DNA of 7,952 bases from assembly GCA_003518755.1 (NCBI GenBank), contig DOYA01000037.1:1-7952 (forward strand), given 5' to 3'. The notes under the pieces are model-generated. The model did no database searches, had not been told where the DNA came from, and saw only the letters and a list, made by a program, of their open reading frames with translations. Source of the DNA: Clostridiales bacterium. Its GTDB lineage: Bacteria; Bacillota; Clostridia; TANB77; CAG-508. This document shows positions 5,482-7,952 of this stretch, piece by piece (the first letter of the stretch is position 1; every line of letters starts with the position of its first letter). Position numbers and translations under genes: made by a program.

Positions 5482-5545
5482 GTTCGCAAAGAATTGGAAT
5501 TTGACAATGAATTTTAACAACGTCAAATTTCAATTATTTGTGAAC
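5482..5545. repeat. Imperfect palindrome between rpsS and rplV
   Basis: Arms 5482-5505 (GTTCGCAAAGAATTGGAATT then TGAC) and 5522-5545 (GTCAAATTTCAATT then ATTTGTGAAC) are inverted copies with about 4 mismatches in 24 bases, around a 16-base centre that pairs only partly. The outer end lies one base from the rpsS stop codon. The terminal bases (GTTCACAAATAATTG on the minus strand) resemble the end of the element at the rplF stop (GTTCACAAAATAATG). There is no T-tract, so it is unlikely to be a terminator. It fills most of an otherwise featureless 116-base spacer. Confidence 0.8.
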
Positions 5546-5546
5546 T

Positions 5547-5855
5547 CTACTTTTTAGTTGTTTTTTCTCCTGCATGACCTTTGAATGTTCTCGTAGGAGC
5601 AAACTCTCCTAATTTATGACCAATCATTTCTTCTGAAATGTATACAGGAACATGTTTTCTTCCATCATGAACTGCGATTGTATGACCAACAAATTCTGGA
5701 TAAATAGTTGAAGCTCTTGACCATGTCTTAATAACTTCTTTTTTGTTTTCAGCATTCATAGCTTGAATTCTTTTCATAAGCTTTTTATCCACATAAGGTG
5801 CTTTTGGCTCTTTTCTCTTATTAAGATCTTTTTGTGCATTTTCCTTTTTTGCCAT
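5547..5855 (-). CDS. rpsS: 30S ribosomal protein S19 (uS19) with extended N-terminus
   Basis: S19 sits in the head of the small subunit with S13, near the A-site tRNA. The signature GHTIAVHDGRKHVPVYISEEMIGHKLGEFAPTRTFKGH occupies roughly residues 57-94, and KTWSRASTIYPEF precedes it. The protein has 102 residues, against about 92-93 in most bacteria. The extra length is at the N-terminus: 20 residues (MAKKENAQKDLNKRKEPKAP) precede the conserved YVDKKL, where most S19 proteins have about ten and read SLKKGP[FY]VD. The start is supported by AAAGGAGAA before the ATG at 5855, and no later in-frame ATG precedes the conserved domain. A 64-base palindrome begins one base after the TAG stop. Confidence 0.97.
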   Translation of the reverse strand: MAKKENAQKDLNKRKEPKAPYVDKKLMKRIQAMNAENKKEVIKTWSRASTIYPEFVGHTIAVHDGRKHVPVYISEEMIGHKLGEFAPTRTFKGHAGEKTTKK

Positions 5856-5877
5856 TTTTATTCTCCTTTCTTAAATC

Positions 5878-6702
5878 TTATTTTCTTCTCTTAACTATAA
5901 ATTTATTTGATTGTTTTTTCTTATTTCTTGTCTTGTATCCTAGAGCTGGTTTACCCCAAGGTGTTAATGGTCCTGCATGACCAATTGGAGCTCTACCTTC
6001 ACCACCACCATGTGGGTGATCTACTGGGTTCATAACAGATCCACGTACCTCTGGTCTCCATCCCATATTTCTCTTTCTTCCTGCTTTACCAATTTTTACG
6101 TTTCCGTGATCCGAATTTCCAATTACTCCTATTGTAGCTCTACAATTTGCAAGAACTAATCTCATTTCTCCAGAAGGAAGTCTTACATGTGCGTATTTTC
6201 CTTCTTTAGCCATTAATTGTGCACTTTGTCCTGCAGCTTTAACTAATTTTCCACCTTGACCTGGATTTAATTCTATATTGTGGATTAAAGTACCAACTGG
6301 TATAGAATTTATTTCCATGCAGTTTCCTGGTTTAATATCTGCTGATTTTCCAGATATTACTTTATCACCATCTGTTAATCCTTGTGGTGCTAAGATATAT
6401 GCTTTAACTCCATCTGAATATTGAATTAAAGCTATATTTGCACTTCTATTTGGATCATATTCGATTCCAATTACTTGTGCTTCCATATCGTCTTTTTGAC
6501 GTTTAAAATCAATTATTCTATATTTTTGTCTGTTTCCTCCACCTTGATGACGTACTGTTATTCTACCATAGTTGTTTCTTCCTGCTTTTTCTTTCTTTGT
6601 TGTAAGTAAAGATTTTTCAGGTGTCTTTTTTGTTATTTCTGCAGAATAATCTAATACTGTCATATTTCTTCTTGAAGGTGTGTATGCTTTAAAATGTTTC
6701 AT
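5878..6702 (-). CDS. rplB: 50S ribosomal protein L2 (uL2)
   Basis: L2 is a primary 23S rRNA binding protein needed for subunit association and near the peptidyl transferase centre. The 274-residue product is of family length. It shows the N-terminal KAYTPSRRNMTV, the GRNNYGRITVRHQGGGNRQKYRIIDF stretch (~residues 41-66), the SH3-like middle with GTLIHNIELNPGQGGKLVKAAG, and the C-terminal signature HPHGGGEGRAPIG. The first His of that signature is residue 229, the position of the functionally important His of Escherichia coli L2. It ends in a basic tail. The ATG at 6702 has an AAGGAGAAG site upstream. It is normally the direct neighbour of rplW; here about 820 bases separate them. rpsS follows after 22 bases. 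Confidence 0.98.
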   Translation of the reverse strand: MKHFKAYTPSRRNMTVLDYSAEITKKTPEKSLLTTKKEKAGRNNYGRITVRHQGGGNRQKYRIIDFKRQKDDMEAQVIGIEYDPNRSANIALIQYSDGVKAYILAPQGLTDGDKVISGKSADIKPGNCMEINSIPVGTLIHNIELNPGQGGKLVKAAGQSAQLMAKEGKYAHVRLPSGEMRLVLANCRATIGVIGNSDHGNVKIGKAGRKRNMGWRPEVRGSVMNPVDHPHGGGEGRAPIGHAGPLTPWGKPALGYKTRNKKKQSNKFIVKRRK

Positions 6703-6760
6703 TATAAATCTTCTCCTTTTTTTTACTAATTTGTACGGATATTTTCCTGCTCCGCCTGCA

Positions 6761-6810
6761 GTTAAAATTTATTTTCCTAGTTTTTTCTAGATAATATCGT
6801 AAAATTCAAG
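6761..6810. repeat. Weak inverted repeat after orfY
   Basis: The spacer between orfY and rplB holds an imperfect hairpin with CTAG/CTAG tips around a 6-base T loop (6777-6790). Outer arms pair GTTAAAATTT (6761-6770) with a TAAAATTCAAG stretch (6800-6810). It ends right at the orfY stop codon (6811). The segment CCTGC...GTTAAAATTTATTT resembles the arm of the palindrome at 1258-1378, so it may be a decayed member of that family. The rest of the spacer (6703-6760) holds the rplB ribosome binding site AAGGAGAAG. The relationship is tentative. Confidence 0.4.
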
Positions 6811-7125
6811 CTATTCACAAAGTCCAAGTTCCTCATCAGAATATTTTTCAAATTCATCCATATATAATGCTATTTCTAATAGATCAATATTATTTGAATA
6901 TAGTTTCAAAGCTTCTTCAACATTGCAGTTTTCATCTATTAATGCTAATAAACTATTTCTTCGTGCATATAATCTATCTTCCAATTTATCTGATATTGGA
7001 TTTTTTTCTTTCTTATGATTTATAGCATCTAATATTTTATCAATTATTGCTATTTTCCTTAAATATTTAGGTATCAAACCCTTTATTCCTTGTACTTGCA
7101 TTTTTTCTATTGGTAATTTACTCAT
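6811..7125 (-). CDS. Unknown small helical protein inserted before rplB (orfY)
   Basis: I do not recognise this protein. From the ATG at 7125 it is 104 residues; an in-frame GTG at 7134 would add three. Neither start has a Shine-Dalgarno: the bases before it are the duplicated rplW tail, and the ATG lies one base after the TAA that closes that tail frame. If translated, it may depend on coupling or be weakly expressed. The product is rich in Leu, Ile, Glu and Lys and looks wholly alpha-helical. A basic N-terminal third (IKGLIPKYLRKI) is followed by an acidic C-terminus (MDEFEKYSDEELGLCE). It has no membrane segment or signal peptide and no visible similarity to orfX, though both are 315 bases long. 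An ORF this long in AT-rich DNA, in operon orientation, is probably a real gene, but this is less sure than orfX. Confidence 0.55.
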   Translation of the reverse strand: MSKLPIEKMQVQGIKGLIPKYLRKIAIIDKILDAINHKKEKNPISDKLEDRLYARRNSLLALIDENCNVEEALKLYSNNIDLLEIALYMDEFEKYSDEELGLCE

Positions 7126-7130
7126 CTTAT

Positions 7131-7180
7131 ACACCGCTAAATGCGTCTATTGAATCTTTGAATTTCTTGTTTCCTTTCCA
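7131..7180 (-). repeat. Duplicated 3' end of rplW (direct-repeat scar)
   Basis: This 50-base stretch matches the end of rplW at 7527-7586. 49 of 50 aligned bases agree, with one 10-base gap (the 10 bases at 7565-7574 are missing here). In the rplW reading frame the last codons still spell KKFKDSIDAFSGV followed by TAA (rplW itself ends in TAG); the single substitution is synonymous (TCT to TCA, serine). Upstream of the gap the frame is lost, and in the rplW frame a TGA lies just before, with no start codon, so this is not a functional gene. The copy lies in direct orientation and, together with the real rplW end, brackets orfX. It is best read as the footprint of an integration or recombination event at the 3' end of rplW. 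Confidence 0.9.
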
Positions 7181-7194
7181 TCTTTTCTCATTAA

Positions 7195-7509
7195 TTATTC
7201 ACCATATATTTCATGGCCTGCTTCTTCTACATTAGGATTCACTTTAAATCTTTGACTAATTCCACTTGTTTCTGGATTTTCATGTTCTAATACATCTGCT
7301 AATGTTTGATATGGTGGGAATTCTTGATTGCATCCCTTATTCTTTTCTCCATCATTGGCCTTTTCTCTCATCAAATTCCTAAAACGCCCTGTAGCTTTTT
7401 CAGCTTTTTCAGCTATTTCTGCAATCTCTTCTGGACTTAAGTCTCTTGGTTTACCAAGAATTTGTTCAATAGTTTTATAAGGATAAAAACCTTTATCTGT
7501 ATCGCTCAT
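7195..7509 (-). CDS. Unknown small acidic protein inserted between rplW and rplB (orfX)
   Basis: I do not recognise this 104-residue protein. Its start at 7509 is well supported by AGGAGGT with an 8-base spacer overlapping the rplW stop. It has no signal peptide or membrane segment. Two copies of a short motif are visible, FYPYKTIEQIL (residues 8-18) and FPPYQTLADVL (64-74), with consensus F-x-P-Y-[KQ]-T-[IL]-x-x-[IV]-L. Between them residues 25-50 (SPEEIAEIAEKAEKATGR and onward) look like one amphipathic, possibly coiled-coil helix, followed by a polar linker with a single cysteine at 60. The repeated motif suggests a paired binding element for a partner, but that is inference. The gene does not belong to the usual S10 order and is flanked by direct repeats of the rplW tail, which points to acquisition. 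Co-transcription with ribosomal genes predicts strong, growth-linked expression. Confidence 0.75.
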   Translation of the reverse strand: MSDTDKGFYPYKTIEQILGKPRDLSPEEIAEIAEKAEKATGRFRNLMREKANDGEKNKGCNQEFPPYQTLADVLEHENPETSGISQRFKVNPNVEEAGHEIYGE

Positions 7510-7517
7510 TTTATTTT

Positions 7518-7524
7518 ACCTCCT
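7518..7524 (-). promoter_or_regulatory. Strong ribosome binding site overlapping the rplW stop codon
   Basis: On the minus strand the rplW stop reads TAGGAGGT, so the last two bases of the stop codon are part of a near-perfect AGGAGGT Shine-Dalgarno. It sits 8 bases before the ATG at 7509. This is the main reason to believe the small ORF that follows is translated, and it suggests coupling to rplW translation. Confidence 0.8.
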
Positions 7525-7870
7525 ACACACCGCTAAATGCGTCTATAGAATCTTTGAATTTCTTAGTTCCTTTTGTTTCCTTTCCACCTTTAGCTAAGTA
7601 TGTAGAAGCTTTAGGGTCTATATCTATTGTAACTATTGCTTTTTTCCAGCTTGATGTCATTCCTTGATGATATCCTACTCTTTTCTTCTTTCCTTTTACC
7701 ATCATTGTATTAACATTTAATACTTTTACATTAAAAAGTTTTTCAACAGCATTTGCTATTTCTATTTTTGTTGCTTTTTTGTTAACTTTGAATGTGTATT
7801 TTCCATCTTGTAAACCATTGTTACTTTTTTCAGTAACTACTGGTGCTATTATAATTTCTTCTGCTACCAT
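7523..7870 (-). CDS. rplW: 50S ribosomal protein L23 (uL23)
   Basis: L23 binds 23S rRNA beside the exit tunnel and is the docking site for trigger factor and SRP. The 115-residue product shows the family hallmarks: an N-terminal I.APVVTEKS stretch, the KYTF.V...A.K.EI..AVE.LF.VKV segment, and GYHQGMTSSWKKAIVT near residue 80. It is longer than the 95-100 residues typical of many L23 proteins. The added length is a lysine- and glycine-rich tail before the final DSIDAFSGV. The ATG at 7870 is supported by GAGGAGG inside the end of rplD. The TAG stop overlaps the Shine-Dalgarno of the next ORF. The last ~60 bases of this gene (7527-7586) recur, slightly shortened, at 7131-7180. Identity is secure from sequence and context. 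Confidence 0.97.
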   Translation of the reverse strand: MVAEEIIIAPVVTEKSNNGLQDGKYTFKVNKKATKIEIANAVEKLFNVKVLNVNTMMVKGKKKRVGYHQGMTSSWKKAIVTIDIDPKASTYLAKGGKETKGTKKFKDSIDAFSGV

Positions 7871-7872
7871 AA

Positions 7873-7952
7873 TTATGCATACACCTCCTCTAATTTCTTA
7901 ACAGTATCAAGTGTTAGAACTAAATTAGTGTATTTTAATAAATCATATACAT
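7873..7952 (-). CDS. rplD: 50S ribosomal protein L4 (uL4), C-terminal end only
   Basis: Only the last 25 complete codons and the stop lie in the window; the gene continues past base 7952. Read on the minus strand, the end translates as VYDLLKYTNLVLTLDTVKKLEEVYA followed by TAA at 7873-7875. This matches the usual C-terminus of L4 (a VYD[IL]LKY...LVLT...A[VL]KKLEE pattern). L4 binds 23S rRNA and lines the peptide exit tunnel. Its place directly before rplW is the canonical S10 order. The GAGGAGG that encodes its last glutamates doubles as the ribosome binding site of rplW, which starts 2 bases after the L4 stop, so the two genes are probably translationally coupled. Identity rests on a short segment plus gene order. 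Confidence 0.9.
   Translation of the reverse strand, partial: VYDLLKYTNLVLTLDTVKKLEEVYA

Noticed and set aside
7131..7194. The rplW tail copy as a functional short gene
   Set aside because: In the rplW frame it has a TGA just upstream and no start codon; another frame gives only a 14-codon ORF from an ATG right after the orfX stop, with no ribosome binding site.
6811..7509. orfX and orfY as tandem duplicates of each other
   Set aside because: Both are 315 bases and follow an rplW tail, but their protein sequences show no visible similarity, so common origin by simple tandem duplication is not supported.
1..7952. CRISPR array, transposase gene, tRNA or rRNA
   Set aside because: The repeats are palindromic and irregularly spaced, without uniform spacers; no transposase-like protein is encoded; no cloverleaf or rRNA motif was seen.

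Overview
The window is a stretch of the conserved S10-spc ribosomal protein supercluster. It is read entirely on the minus strand, so transcription runs from high to low coordinates. In transcription order it holds the tail of rplD (L4), rplW (L23), two unrecognised small genes, rplB (L2), rpsS (S19), rplV (L22), rpsC (S3), rplP (L16), rpmC (L29), rpsQ (S17), rplN (L14), rplX (L24), rplE (L5), rpsN (S14), rpsH (S8) and rplF (L6). The strong A+T bias, AT-rich codons, near-universal AGGAGG-type ribosome binding sites, the short zinc-type S14 and the gene order point to a low-GC Firmicute, most likely of the Clostridia. Species cannot be told from the sequence.

Two things are out of the ordinary. 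The first is that the rplW-rplB junction, normally a tight gene pair, is opened by about 820 bases. Two ~104-residue ORFs of unknown function (7195-7509 and 6811-7125) sit there. Between them lies a second, 49/50-identical copy of the 3' end of rplW (7131-7180 against 7527-7586, with one 10-base gap). The first ORF is therefore bracketed by direct repeats of the rplW tail, as expected if a cassette entered at the 3' end of that gene. The first ORF has an excellent ribosome binding site that overlaps the rplW stop codon, and it carries two copies of a short F-x-P-Y-[KQ]-T-[IL] motif. The second ORF has no visible Shine-Dalgarno and starts right at the edge of the duplicated rplW tail.

The second is that the junctions that are usually short in this operon are swollen by long imperfect palindromes. 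The clearest family members are at 604-722, 1258-1378 and 3001-3122. Each is about 120 bases with arms near 58 bases and a 5-base loop between GTAC/GTAC tips, and there are paired (compensatory) changes between copies. A longer relative lies at 1502-1629, an internally deleted derivative at 1391-1440, and a piece of another copy at 1-53. Other palindromes with different arms lie at 5482-5545, 2864-2925, 772-825 and (weak) 6761-6810. Nearly all start within a few bases of the stop codon of the upstream gene or end at the ribosome binding site of the downstream gene. None has a U-tract and essential genes follow them, so they are unlikely to be terminators. They look like an interspersed palindromic repeat (MITE-like or REP-like), possibly also acting as mRNA hairpins between cistrons.

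The block from rpsC to rpsQ is compact, with TAATG or longer overlaps and no inserts. Smaller oddities are an S19 with about ten extra N-terminal residues and an L24 with a CxxC...CxxC pair. No RNA genes, CRISPR array, transposase gene, promoter or Rho-independent terminator was seen.
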